A stretch of DNA of 45,692 nt from an uncultured Ruminococcus sp. GTDB lineage: Bacteria; Bacillota; Clostridia; Oscillospirales; Acutalibacteraceae. Where the stretch lies: the NCBI GenBank assembly GCA_905235295.1, contig CAJOLF010000001.1:1-45692 (forward strand). Reading direction: 5' to 3'. The position numbers and the translations under genes are program-made. Positions 18,984 to 28,402 of the stretch are shown here, in pieces; positions within the stretch are counted from its first letter, which is position 1; each line of letters starts with the position of its first letter. The notes beneath the pieces were generated by a model. It was not told the origin of the DNA. It made no database searches and worked only from the letters and a program-made list of their open reading frames with translations.

Positions 18984-19019
18984 CAACTCGTAATAAAAAA
19001 TTTGATAGGAGTTTGACAA

Positions 19020-19787
19020 ATGGATAATAGTTATAAGTTGATTATTACCGAAGAAGCCGTTGATTTTTCTCAGGAAAGTTTACAAATATTTCAAGATTTT
19101 AATATTTGTACAGCCTTCTGCGTAAAGGACGGAGAGGAGCTTTGCTCAAGAATCAGAAGCGAGGAACCCGACGTTGTGTTTATGGACGCGTTTATGACGC
19201 GGCTTGACGCAATCGGCGTTATGAGAAGCATTAAGAAGGAAAACATCAAGCAGCCTTTGTTTATTGTTTTCTCATCTTTCCACAGCACTGTGCTCGAACG
19301 CGAGATTATGAACAGCGGCGCGGATTATTTTATGCTAAAGCCGTATGACATTGAACAGCTTTGCGAGAATATTTCCGTTCTGCTTAAAAACGGCGACGAC
19401 AAGCCTCTTGCTCCGCTTCGCTTTGACGCGTTCGGTATCGAGCTGAGAGTTACTCAGATTTTGCACGAAATCGGCGTACCCGCTCACATCAAGGGTTACC
19501 ACTACCTCAGAGATTCTATTATTATGTCGGTAGAAAAGCCCGAGATTATTAACGCCGTAACAAAACAGCTCTATCCCTCCGTTGCCAAAAAATATCAGAC
19601 TACCTCGTCAAGGGTAGAACGCGCGATTCGCCACGCGATTGAGGTGGCTTGGGACAGAGGCGATGTTGACGTGCTTAACTCGTATTTCGGATACACTATC
19701 CACAACGACAGAGGCAAGCCGACAAACAGCGAATTTATCGCGATGATTTCCGACAGGCTCAGACTGCAGATTAAAAACGCGGGTTAA
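19020..19787 (+). CDS. spo0A: Sporulation master regulator Spo0A
   Basis: Receiver [15 protein letters not shown]-terminal [24 protein letters not shown] and [22 protein letters not shown]. Confidence 0.96.
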   Translation: MDNSYKLIITEEAVDFSQESLQIFQDFNICTAFCVKDGEELCSRIRSEEPDVVFMDAFMTRLDAIGVMRSIKKENIKQPLFIVFSSFHSTVLEREIMNSGADYFMLKPYDIEQLCENISVLLKNGDDKPLAPLRFDAFGIELRVTQILHEIGVPAHIKGYHYLRDSIIMSVEKPEIINAVTKQLYPSVAKKYQTTSSRVERAIRHAIEVAWDRGDVDVLNSYFGYTIHNDRGKPTNSEFIAMISDRLRLQIKNAG

Positions 19788-19841
19788 ATTTCAGTGATAA
19801 TCAGCGCCGCCAATTCAAAAACAACAGTAAAAAACAAGGGT

Positions 19842-19873
19842 ACGCCGTGCTTTTCAGACAGAAAGCACGGCGT
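19842..19873. terminator. Terminator between convergent spo0A and purD
   Basis: ACGCCGTGCTTT...AAAGCACGGCGT perfect 12-bp arms. Confidence 0.85.
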
Positions 19874-19916
19874 AACTTTGCGCTTATATAAAGCAAATAT
19901 TTTTAATTTAAAAAAT

Positions 19917-21182
19917 TTATTTTGTTCTGCCGATGTCCTTGCGGTAGTGCATACCCTCAAAGCTGATTTTAGAAACGGCGGAATAAGCCTTGTCAAGAGC
20001 TTCGTCAAGGGTATCCGCGGTCGCGGTAACGCCCAAAACTCTGCCACCGTTTGTATAGAACCTGCCGTTTTCGTACTTTGTTCCGGCGTGATAAACAATC
20101 GCTCCGCCAACCTGGCCGTTATCATCCATACCGAACATCTCGATTCCCTTTTTATAGGAAACGGGATAACCGCCGCTCGCCATAACCACGCAGGCGGCAG
20201 CGCCGTCGTACCACTCGATATCAAGGTCGCTGAGCTTTTCGTCAATAACAGCCTCGCAAATGTCAACCAAATCGGTTTTGAGCCTGGGCAAAACAACCTG
20301 CGCCTCGGGATCGCCGAAGCGGGCGTTGTATTCAATAACCTTTGGGCCGTTCGGAGTTATCATAAGTCCGAAGTACAGGCAGCCCTTGAACGGTCTTCCC
20401 TCTTTGTTCATAGCCTTGATTGTCGGCTCAAAAATTGTACGCATACACTCGTCGGCAATCTCGTCGGTGTAGTAAGGATTGGGACTTACCGTGCCCATTC
20501 CGCCGGTGTTGAGCCCCTCGTCGTTATCGTAGGCGCGCTTGTGATCCTTTGAGCTTACCATGGGTTTAACGCACTTGCCGTCGGTAAACGCGAGCACGGA
20601 AACCTCGGGACCTGTCAAAAATTCCTCGATAACAATGTTGTTTCCGGAATCGCCGAACTGCTTGTCCTCCATAATTGACTTGACAGCCTTTACAGCGTCG
20701 TCAATAGTCTGAGCGATAATTACGCCCTTTCCGAGCGCGAGACCGTCCGCCTTGACAACAACGGGAACGGTGTTTTCGGACTTAATATAGTCAATAGCCT
20801 TATCGGGGTTATCAAAAACCTCGTACTTGGCGGTGGGAATACCGTATTTTTTCATCAGATTTTTGGAGAAAACCTTTGAAGCCTCAATTATCGCCGCGTT
20901 CGCATTCGGGCCAAAGGCTCTGATTCCGGCTTCCTCAAAAGCGTCAACCATACCGTCGGCAAGGGGATCGTCGGGAGCTACAAAAACAAGGTCAATCGCG
21001 TTTTCCTTTGCGAACTTCACCATATTTTCCTTGTCCATTACGCCGATATTTACAATCTCGGCATCGCGGGAAATTCCTCCGTTGCCGGGAGCGCAGTAAA
21101 GCTTTGTGCACTTGGGACTTTCAAGCAGCTTTTTTATGAGAGCGTGCTCTCTGCCGCCTGAACCAATCATTAAAATATTCAT
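19917..21182 (-). CDS. purD: Phosphoribosylamine-glycine ligase
   Basis: MNILMIGSGGREHALIKKL, KADGLALGKGVI, FGDPEAQVVLPRL. Confidence 0.96.
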   Translation of the reverse strand: MNILMIGSGGREHALIKKLLESPKCTKLYCAPGNGGISRDAEIVNIGVMDKENMVKFAKENAIDLVFVAPDDPLADGMVDAFEEAGIRAFGPNANAAIIEASKVFSKNLMKKYGIPTAKYEVFDNPDKAIDYIKSENTVPVVVKADGLALGKGVIIAQTIDDAVKAVKSIMEDKQFGDSGNNIVIEEFLTGPEVSVLAFTDGKCVKPMVSSKDHKRAYDNDEGLNTGGMGTVSPNPYYTDEIADECMRTIFEPTIKAMNKEGRPFKGCLYFGLMITPNGPKVIEYNARFGDPEAQVVLPRLKTDLVDICEAVIDEKLSDLDIEWYDGAAACVVMASGGYPVSYKKGIEMFGMDDNGQVGGAIVYHAGTKYENGRFYTNGGRVLGVTATADTLDEALDKAYSAVSKISFEGMHYRKDIGRTK

Positions 21183-21195
21183 AAGCTACCTCTTA

Positions 21196-22374
21196 TCAAT
21201 GGTGGAAAAGTCTTATGCCTGTAAACGACATTGTCATTCCGTACTTGTTGCAGGTTTCGATTACATTATCGTCGCGGATTGAGCCGCCGGGCTGAGCAAC
21301 AAACTCAACGCCCGAGCGCTTTGCTCTCTCGATATTATCGCCGAACGGGAAGAACGCGTCGGAACCGAGCGAAACTCCGCTGAATGTTTTGAGCCAATCC
21401 TTTTTCTCCTGAGCCGTAAGGGGTTCGGGCTTGGTCTTAAAGAACTGCTGCCATACTCCGTCCGCAAGAACATCCTCATAATCGTCGGAAATGTAAACGT
21501 CAATGGTGTTATCTCTGTCAGGTCTGCGGATATTGTCTACGAACGGCAGGCTCATAACCTTCGGATGCTGCCTAAGATACCAAATATCAGCCTTGTTGCC
21601 CGCAAGACGGGTGCAGTGGATTCTTGACTGCTGTCCTGCTCCGACGCCGATAGCCTGTCCTCCCTTTGCGTAGCAAACGGAATTTGACTGTGTGTATTTT
21701 AAGGTGATAAGAGCGATAAGAAGGTCGCGCTTTGCTTCCTCGGTAAGCTCCTTGTTTTCGGTAACAATGTTCTGCATAAGCATAGCTTCGTCGATTTTAA
21801 GCTCGTTTCTGCCCTGCTCAAAGGTGATTCCGAAAACATCCTTGTGCTCTATCGGAGCGGGAACGTAATCGGGATCTATTTTTACAACATTGTAATTTCC
21901 CTTTCTCTTGGTTTTGAGAACCTCGAGAGCCTCATCTGTGTAACCGGGAGCTATAATTCCGTCGGAAACCTCGCGCTGCAAAAGCTTTGCGGTCTGAACG
22001 TCGCAGGTGTCGGAAAGCGCAACCCAGTCGCCGTAGGACGACATTCTGTCGGCTCCTCTTGCCATCGCGTAGGCGGAAGCAATCGGAGAAAGCTCGAGGT
22101 CGTCTACAAAATAAATCTTTTTAAGGGTGTCGGAAAGCTCTGTCGCAACAGCGGCGCCGGCAGGGCTTACGTGCTTGAAGGAAGCCGCCGCGGGCAGTCC
22201 CGTAGCCGCCTTGAGCTCGCGTACAAGCTGCCATGAGTTGAACGCGTCAAGGAAGTTGATGTAACCCGGCTTGCCGTTCAGCACCTCGACAGGAAGCTCG
22301 GAGCCGTCCTTCATAAAGATTTTTGATGGCTTTTGGTTGGGATTACAACCGTATTTAAGCATTAATTCGTTCAT
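21196..22374 (-). CDS. Stand-alone AICAR formyltransferase (PurH C-terminal activity, no IMPCH domain)
   Basis: LKYGCNPNQKPSKIF, ASFKHVSPAGAAVA, KYTQSNSVCYAKGGQAIGVGAGQQSRIHCTRLAG; 392 aa. Confidence 0.92.
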   Translation of the reverse strand: MNELMLKYGCNPNQKPSKIFMKDGSELPVEVLNGKPGYINFLDAFNSWQLVRELKAATGLPAAASFKHVSPAGAAVATELSDTLKKIYFVDDLELSPIASAYAMARGADRMSSYGDWVALSDTCDVQTAKLLQREVSDGIIAPGYTDEALEVLKTKRKGNYNVVKIDPDYVPAPIEHKDVFGITFEQGRNELKIDEAMLMQNIVTENKELTEEAKRDLLIALITLKYTQSNSVCYAKGGQAIGVGAGQQSRIHCTRLAGNKADIWYLRQHPKVMSLPFVDNIRRPDRDNTIDVYISDDYEDVLADGVWQQFFKTKPEPLTAQEKKDWLKTFSGVSLGSDAFFPFGDNIERAKRSGVEFVAQPGGSIRDDNVIETCNKYGMTMSFTGIRLFHH

Positions 22375-22388
22375 TTTAATATATCCCC

Positions 22389-23105
22389 TTATTTATTTTT
22401 ATTGATAATTTTTGATTTGGCTTCTCCTGTCGCGATGTCTATGTATCTTACGTAAAGAGAAACCTTGTTATCATTATCAAGCGCGTTCCAAATTTTATCC
22501 GCGAAAACGTCAATGCTGTCGTTTTCGATTTCTACCAATGTAGGCTCGCCCTCAAAGCTCGGAAGCGGATTTCCGTCGCCCATATAGGTGTGGATAAATC
22601 TGCCCTTGCCCGCGAGAGGAGCGTCATAGGTGAATGTGTAGCGCTCGCAGCACTCGGGGTTTCCTTCGGCGCTTTTGAGGATTGATAAAGCGTAGTTCAT
22701 CTTGCCGTCCGAGCATTTTACAATACCCGAAATTCTCGGCGTGTAGTTAGGCGCGTCAGGCTCAAATTCCCGGGTTCTGAGCGCCTGCTCAAAGGTGAGC
22801 TGCTGATTCATCAAATCATAGATTGTATCGGTCTGGTCGCCGTTGGTAACAATCGTTTTGTTGCCGAGCACCCTTACGGGCGAATAGATGATGAGCGAGG
22901 GATCGACAAGCTTTGACGGATCAAAAGCCTCGGTTTTAATTCCGTCCTCTGTGGGAGCGAAAATTCTGTTGCGGCTGTTCTCGCTTCTTCCCATAATAAA
23001 ATAAGCGATTACCGCCTTTGCGCCGTCGGCTGTTCTGCCGAGCACAATGCCTCTGCCGGGGTAGCTGGTTGAGGCGATTTCTTTTTCTAAAGATACTGCT
23101 TTCAT
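22389..23105 (-). CDS. IMP cyclohydrolase, PurO-like
   Basis: YPGRGIVLGRT, YFIMGRSENSRNRIF, NYTPRISGIV; located beside AICARFT in the pur operon. Confidence 0.88.
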   Translation of the reverse strand: MKAVSLEKEIASTSYPGRGIVLGRTADGAKAVIAYFIMGRSENSRNRIFAPTEDGIKTEAFDPSKLVDPSLIIYSPVRVLGNKTIVTNGDQTDTIYDLMNQQLTFEQALRTREFEPDAPNYTPRISGIVKCSDGKMNYALSILKSAEGNPECCERYTFTYDAPLAGKGRFIHTYMGDGNPLPSFEGEPTLVEIENDSIDVFADKIWNALDNDNKVSLYVRYIDIATGEAKSKIINKNK

Positions 23106-23122
23106 TTTATTCCTCCGTAAAA

Positions 23123-23749
23123 TTATTCTATAATTTCGGTTTTATTGCCGATTACTTTAATTTTATCCTCGCAGAAAAGCGCGACTGCTTTGGGAAGAAT
23201 CTTCCACTCGGCTTGTTCCATTACTCTCTTTTGGAGAATCTCGGGAGTGTCGCCGTTTTTGACTTCAACCGCCTTTTGAATAATAATCGGACCGCCGTCG
23301 CAGATTTCATTTACAAAATGCGCCGTAGCTCCCGTTACCTTAACTCCCTTTTTAAGGGCCTCCTCGTGAACTTTAAGTCCGTAGTAGCCCTCGCCGCAAA
23401 AGGACGGAATAAGTGCGGGATGAATGTTGATAATTCTGTTTTCAAAGGCTTTAATCACCTTTTTGCCCAAAATTGTCATAAATCCCGCCAAAACTACAAC
23501 GTCGGCGCCTACGCTTTGCAAAAGCTCGGTCAGGGCTGAGTCGTAGCTGTCAAAGGAATCGTAATCCCTGCGCCTGATAATCAGAGTATTAATGCCGTTT
23601 TTTTCGGCGCGTTCCAAAGCGTAGGCATTCGGGTTGGAGGAAATAACGGTTGAGATGTATCCGTTCTTAATCTCCCCTCTGCCCTGCGCGTCAATGAGCG
23701 CCTGCAGGTTTGTGCCGCCGCCCGAAACGAGAACAACAATGTTTTTCAT
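23123..23749 (-). CDS. purN: Phosphoribosylglycinamide formyltransferase
   Basis: VLVSGGGTNLQALIDA, LAGFMTILG, NIHPALIPSF, GATAHFVNEICDGGPII. Confidence 0.95.
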   Translation of the reverse strand: MKNIVVLVSGGGTNLQALIDAQGRGEIKNGYISTVISSNPNAYALERAEKNGINTLIIRRRDYDSFDSYDSALTELLQSVGADVVVLAGFMTILGKKVIKAFENRIINIHPALIPSFCGEGYYGLKVHEEALKKGVKVTGATAHFVNEICDGGPIIIQKAVEVKNGDTPEILQKRVMEQAEWKILPKAVALFCEDKIKVIGNKTEIIE

Positions 23750-24783
23750 TATACAAAAACAACTCCTTCGCTGCCCTCAATTACTCTGCCGAGCACAACA
23801 GCGTCCTCGCCGTTTTCTTTGAGAATGTCAATCGCCTTTCCTGCGTCGCTCTCGGCAACCGCGAGAACCATTCCGACGCCCATATTGAAGGTATTGAACA
23901 TATCGTGCTCGCTGATGCCTCCTACGCGCTGCATAAGATTGAAGATTGGAAGAACGGGAATATTGTCCTTTTTAATTTCAGCAGACATTCCTTCTTTGAG
24001 CATTCGGGGAATATTCTCATAAAAACCGCCTCCCGTGATGTGAGAAAGCGCCTTGACCTCAACCTGCTCCATAAGCGCCAAAACAGGCTTGACGTATATT
24101 TTGGTAGGAGTCAGCAGCGTTTCTCCGAGGGGCTTGTCAAGCTCGGGATAAGTATTGTTAATCGTATTTTCATCAATATCAAAAATCTTCCTGACCAGAG
24201 AAAAACCGTTTGAGTGAACGCCCGACGAGCGTAAGCCGATAAGAACGTCGCCCTGAGTAAGCTTTGAGCCGTCAATCATCTTGGGCTTGTCTGCGATTCC
24301 TACGCAAAAACCTGCCACGTCGTACTCATTCTCCGGCATAAGCCCCGGGTGCTCGGCGGTTTCTCCGCCGATTAACGCGCAGCCCGACTGAACGCAGCCC
24401 TCGGCAATACCCTCAACGATAGAAGCTACCTTTTCGGGAATATTTTTGCCGATTGCGATGTAGTCAAGGAAAAACAGCGGCTTTGCTCCGCAGCAGATTA
24501 CATCGTTAACGCACATTGCAACGGAGTCAATACCGATGGTGTTGTGCTTATCAAGCAAAAAAGCAAGCTTTATTTTGGTGCCTACTCCGTCGGTACCGCT
24601 GATTAAGACCGGCTCTTCCATTCCCTTGAAATCGGGAGCGAAAAGTCCGCCGAAGCCGCCGATTCCCGAAACAACGCCCGGAATATTGGTGCGAGCAACG
24701 TGCTTTTTCATCAGCTCAACCGATTTGTAGCCGGCAGTAATGTCAACGCCTGCCGCCTTGTAACTCTCTGAAAAGCTTTCCAT
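23749..24783 (-). CDS. purM: Phosphoribosylformylglycinamidine cyclo-ligase
   Basis: SGTDGVGTKIKLA, GGETAEHPG, HITGGGFYENIPRML. Confidence 0.96.
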   Translation of the reverse strand: MESFSESYKAAGVDITAGYKSVELMKKHVARTNIPGVVSGIGGFGGLFAPDFKGMEEPVLISGTDGVGTKIKLAFLLDKHNTIGIDSVAMCVNDVICCGAKPLFFLDYIAIGKNIPEKVASIVEGIAEGCVQSGCALIGGETAEHPGLMPENEYDVAGFCVGIADKPKMIDGSKLTQGDVLIGLRSSGVHSNGFSLVRKIFDIDENTINNTYPELDKPLGETLLTPTKIYVKPVLALMEQVEVKALSHITGGGFYENIPRMLKEGMSAEIKKDNIPVLPIFNLMQRVGGISEHDMFNTFNMGVGMVLAVAESDAGKAIDILKENGEDAVVLGRVIEGSEGVVFV

Positions 24784-24795
24784 AAAATTCCTCCG

Positions 24796-26244
24796 TTAAT
24801 TTTTGTTGATTTTATACGCGTATTTGTCCACAAAGAAGGTTGTCGGCACTTTCGCGCTGAATTCCTTGGTAAAGCAGCCGTCGCAAAGGTCAATGTCAGC
24901 GTCCTTTGCGATTTTTCTCAGGCTTTCCACGCTGAGATAGCCGAGCGTATCGGCGCCGATTTCTTCTCTGATTTGTTCTTTTGTCATTTTATTGGCTATT
25001 AGGTTTTCTTTGTCGTAAATATCAATTCCAAAATAGCAGGGGAATACAAACGGCGGAGAGCTGACGAGCATGTGCACCTCTTTTGCCCCCGCTTCTCTGA
25101 GCAGGTTTACAATGTGCTTGGAGGTTTCTCCCCTTATAATCGAATCGTCAATTACAATTATCCTTTTTCCCTCAACGTTGGATTTCAAGGCGGTGAGCTT
25201 TGTTTTCATCAGCCTGTTCTTTTTATCCATACCAGTGCCGACAATCCGACCTATGAATTTATTTTTCATAAATCCCATTCCGTAAGGAATTTTTGACGCT
25301 TTCGCGTAACCCTCGGCGGCAATTATGCCCGAATCGGGAACGCCGCAAACCATATCGGCTTCAATCGGATATTCCTTATAGAGGAGCTCGCCCGCTTTAA
25401 TACGCGCCGAATGAACGCTTACGCCGTCAATAACGCTGTCGGGGCGCGCAAGGTAAACATACTCAAAGATACAAAGAGAGGTCTTGACGGGCTCTGCTTC
25501 AAGCTGATATGTGTGGAAGCCGTCATCATCAACGACAACCATTTCTCCCGGCTTTACATCTCTGATAAACTTCGCTCCGATGCTGTCAAACACACAGCTT
25601 TCCGACGAAAAGACATAGCTGTTTTTCAGCTTGCCCATGCAAAGAGGACGAAAACCGTGTTTATCCCTGAACGCCATTAACCTTGACGGACCGCAGATTA
25701 CCGTTGAATAAGCGCCTTCAAGCTTTTTCATCGAGTTCAGCACAGCGTCCTCAAGGTTATCTGTCCGGCAGCGCTCGGTCGCGATTACATACGCCATCAG
25801 CTCGGCGTTTGAATTTGACTGAAAGATAGCGCCGCCGCGTTCAAGCTCCTTGCGGATTGACGGAAAGTTAGTGATTGAGCCGTTGCTTGAAATCGCGATT
25901 GAGCCCTCTTTATACCTTAAAACAAGCGGTTGATTTGCCGCCCGGTCAAGGCTTTGGTTTGCTGTAAAGCGGACGTGACCGACAGTGATTTTTCCGCTTT
26001 TAAGCTTTTCAAGCACCTTGGGCGTAAACACCTCGGATACCATTCCGAGCTCCTTGACCGTGGAAAAATTGCGGTCTGTATTAACCGTAATGCCCGCGCT
26101 GATTTGTCCGCGGTGCTGCAAGCTGTAAAGCGCGTCGTGGGTAATGGCGACGGTGTCAAGATTATCGTTATTATAAATTCCGAAAACTCCGCACTCGTCG
26201 TTCGCCTTATCAAGGCGCGAATCTATTTCTGCAAATTTTGTCAT
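24796..26244 (-). CDS. purF: Amidophosphoribosyltransferase
   Basis: DECGVFGIY, LQHRGQISAGI, VIDDSIIRGETSKHIV. Confidence 0.96.
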   Translation of the reverse strand: MTKFAEIDSRLDKANDECGVFGIYNNDNLDTVAITHDALYSLQHRGQISAGITVNTDRNFSTVKELGMVSEVFTPKVLEKLKSGKITVGHVRFTANQSLDRAANQPLVLRYKEGSIAISSNGSITNFPSIRKELERGGAIFQSNSNAELMAYVIATERCRTDNLEDAVLNSMKKLEGAYSTVICGPSRLMAFRDKHGFRPLCMGKLKNSYVFSSESCVFDSIGAKFIRDVKPGEMVVVDDDGFHTYQLEAEPVKTSLCIFEYVYLARPDSVIDGVSVHSARIKAGELLYKEYPIEADMVCGVPDSGIIAAEGYAKASKIPYGMGFMKNKFIGRIVGTGMDKKNRLMKTKLTALKSNVEGKRIIVIDDSIIRGETSKHIVNLLREAGAKEVHMLVSSPPFVFPCYFGIDIYDKENLIANKMTKEQIREEIGADTLGYLSVESLRKIAKDADIDLCDGCFTKEFSAKVPTTFFVDKYAYKINKN

Positions 26245-26741
26245 TAAAGCTCTGCCACCTTAGTCTGCATTGCCTTGTCCTTTTCGGCAACGCCTTTTTC
26301 CATTTCGGTTTTCATATCCTCAAGCTTTTGAGCCAAAGCGTCGTCGGAAAGCGCCAGCATTTCCACCGCGAGAATAGCGGCGTTAGCGGCTCCGTCAACT
26401 GCGACTGTCGCAACGGGAATACCAGTGGGCATCATAACCGTCGCCAAAAGCGCGTCCATACCGTCAAGCTGAGCGGATTTGCAGGGGATTCCGATTACGG
26501 GAAGCGTGGTTTTTGCCGCCAAAACACCCGCAAGGTGAGCCGCCATTCCCGCTGCCGCTATGATTACTCCAAAGCCGTTTTCCTTTGCGCCTGAGGCAAA
26601 GCTCATAGCCGCGTCGGGAGTTCTGTGCGCGCTCATTACGTGAACCTCGTACGGAACGTCAAACTCTTTAAGCTTTTTTACCGCCTTTGAAACTACGGGA
26701 AAATCGCTGTCAGAACCCATTATTACTGCTACTTTTTTCAT
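26244..26741 (-). CDS. purE: 5-(carboxyamino)imidazole ribonucleotide mutase
   Basis: VAVIMGSDSDFPVV, SAHRTPDAAMSFA, GMAAHLAGVLAAKTTLPVIGIP. Confidence 0.96.
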   Translation of the reverse strand: MKKVAVIMGSDSDFPVVSKAVKKLKEFDVPYEVHVMSAHRTPDAAMSFASGAKENGFGVIIAAAGMAAHLAGVLAAKTTLPVIGIPCKSAQLDGMDALLATVMMPTGIPVATVAVDGAANAAILAVEMLALSDDALAQKLEDMKTEMEKGVAEKDKAMQTKVAEL

Positions 26742-26801
26742 ATTGAATCCCCTTTTTTAACATTTTTTATTAATGTATATTTTACATTATCAAAGTCACT
26801 A

Positions 26802-26862
26802 CGTCGGCAGGCGCCGACGGTTATACACAACTCATTATATAAAAAATCAAATGAAATTTCAA
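26802..26862 (-). promoter_or_regulatory. pur operon promoter with strong stem-loop at the predicted 5' end of the transcript
   Basis: Minus strand TTGAAA-N17-TATAAT (26862-26834), then CGTCGGC GCCT GCCGACG at 26819-26802. Confidence 0.65.
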
Positions 26863-26898
26863 TAGCGTAAAAGAATTATAAATACATAACAGAAAAAA

Positions 26899-26923
26899 AC
26901 ACAGGACAAAAGCTGTCCTGTGT
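26899..26923. terminator. Terminator-like hairpin downstream of the COG4905-like gene
   Basis: ACACAGGACA...TGTCCTGTGT with an A-tract on one side. Confidence 0.75.
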
Positions 26924-26924
26924 A

Positions 26925-26948
26925 ATACTATAATCAAATAAAATCATT
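26925..26948. repeat. Solo end of repeat family A
   Basis: ATACTATAATCAAATAAAATCATT vs ATACTATTATCAAATAAAATCCTT. Confidence 0.65.
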
Positions 26949-28389
26949 ATTTGGCGTTCCCTGCGTTACCGGAATTAGTCTCTAACTCTTCAAGGCTTTC
27001 CGAATCGCGCATGTGCGGAAACAGCAGCTTCATACGCTGATCGTCAAAGCGTTCGTCAAGGTATTCCTCAAAAACATTTGACGCGGGTACTTTCTCTATG
27101 CGCTGATTCCAGCGATAAATTGCGGCAACGGTCATAAATCCGTCATAGATTGCCAATATGAAAACCACAAGCAATATTACAGAGCCTTGTTTTTTCGGTA
27201 TTTTTTCAATCAGCCTTGAAGCCATAGGATAAAGATACCTTATCCAGATAAGCCCCAAAAAGCCCCAAAAGCAGGCGAACAGCAGACAGGTTCTGCCGCC
27301 GATATTTAAGGGATAATCGCTGTAATCCCATGAAACGGTGCCCAAAAAGGTTTCCTGTCCCCAAGAGCAAATATACTCAAAAAACGCGCCGAGCAAACCG
27401 CCGATGATAAAAACAAGCGTATCGCTGAGCTTATACATCTTGTACAAAACAATCGTTAAAAGCACAGCTCCGCCGCCGTAAACAGGTATAAACGGTCCGT
27501 AAACCACGCCGACGCGAAATTCAAAATGCCCTTCCGTAACCAAAGCGTAAACCGTTTCAATACAGGTTCCGACAAATGAACCGATGACGAAAAGAATGAA
27601 AAGCTTTGAAAAGCAAAGACCAGAGGCAAACGGCTTATCCTCTTTATTCTCATAAACCGCGGTAAACTGCTTTTTGTTTTCTTCCTTTAACTTGTTAAGC
27701 TTGGCTTTGAGCTGCTTAATATATGCGGTGTGCTTTAGCTCGGGAAACGCCGTTACCAATCTTTTTCTGAGAATACTGTCGGCGAATATTTTGTTATAGT
27801 TTTCCTCAAGCTCAACAAGCTCTTCTTCCTTAATGTTATCGCTGAGAAGCTTCGTGTTGTTAATCAGCGTATTAACGCGTTTTTTCAGCCTGAAAACCGT
27901 GACTAAAGAAAGCGCAAAGTCAATCAAAATTAAAACGGCGATTGACAGCGAGATAATTATACTTAAAAATTCGGGAATCATCCCGACAAAAAGTAAAATT
28001 GCAGGTATAATAACCCTTACCGAGCATACGCCGCCGACTCCCAAAAGCAGAGCGTACGGCAGCGTGATAAAGCTACCGATGTTAAAGCGCATTGAGGAAT
28101 AGTCCCACGGCTTGCAGCTTAGGATTTTTTCTCCGATTAACCCTGAAATAACCATAAAGAAAGACAGCAGCAGAGCGGAGCCTATAAAAATTATAAAAAT
28201 ATTATCGGTCAGTGGTTGAAAAATAAGGTAGCATATCAACGCTCCAGCGCCGTAAGTAGAACAAAAGGGCAGAGTTAAAAATCCCTTGCTGTAAAACTTA
28301 CCTTCGCCTATAAAGTGGTAAAAGCAACTGAACAGCCACCCTAAAAAAGATACTATTAAAAAGCACCACAGAAGATTTATCCAGTACAA
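26947..28389 (-). CDS. Membrane protein with duplicated COG4905/CmpB-like (ABC-transporter type IV) domain
   Basis: Two related halves (WCFLIVSFLGWLFSCFYHFIGEGKF... and LFILFVIGSFVGTCIETVYALVTEGHF...); likely TTG start at 28389 after AGGTGAT, upstream ORF extension overlaps the SPFH gene. Confidence 0.75.
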   Translation of the reverse strand: MYWINLLWCFLIVSFLGWLFSCFYHFIGEGKFYSKGFLTLPFCSTYGAGALICYLIFQPLTDNIFIIFIGSALLLSFFMVISGLIGEKILSCKPWDYSSMRFNIGSFITLPYALLLGVGGVCSVRVIIPAILLFVGMIPEFLSIIISLSIAVLILIDFALSLVTVFRLKKRVNTLINNTKLLSDNIKEEELVELEENYNKIFADSILRKRLVTAFPELKHTAYIKQLKAKLNKLKEENKKQFTAVYENKEDKPFASGLCFSKLFILFVIGSFVGTCIETVYALVTEGHFEFRVGVVYGPFIPVYGGGAVLLTIVLYKMYKLSDTLVFIIGGLLGAFFEYICSWGQETFLGTVSWDYSDYPLNIGGRTCLLFACFWGFLGLIWIRYLYPMASRLIEKIPKKQGSVILLVVFILAIYDGFMTVAAIYRWNQRIEKVPASNVFEEYLDERFDDQRMKLLFPHMRDSESLEELETNSGNAGNAK

Positions 28390-28402
28390 AAAATCACCTA
28401 AA

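Noticed and set aside
19794-20552. 252-aa plus-strand ORF overlapping the purD 3' end
   Set aside because: Runs through the terminator and antisense to purD; no domain signature.
26745-26860. Purine riboswitch upstream of purE
   Set aside because: Conserved purine-aptamer loop motifs were not found; only a short 5' stem-loop is visible.
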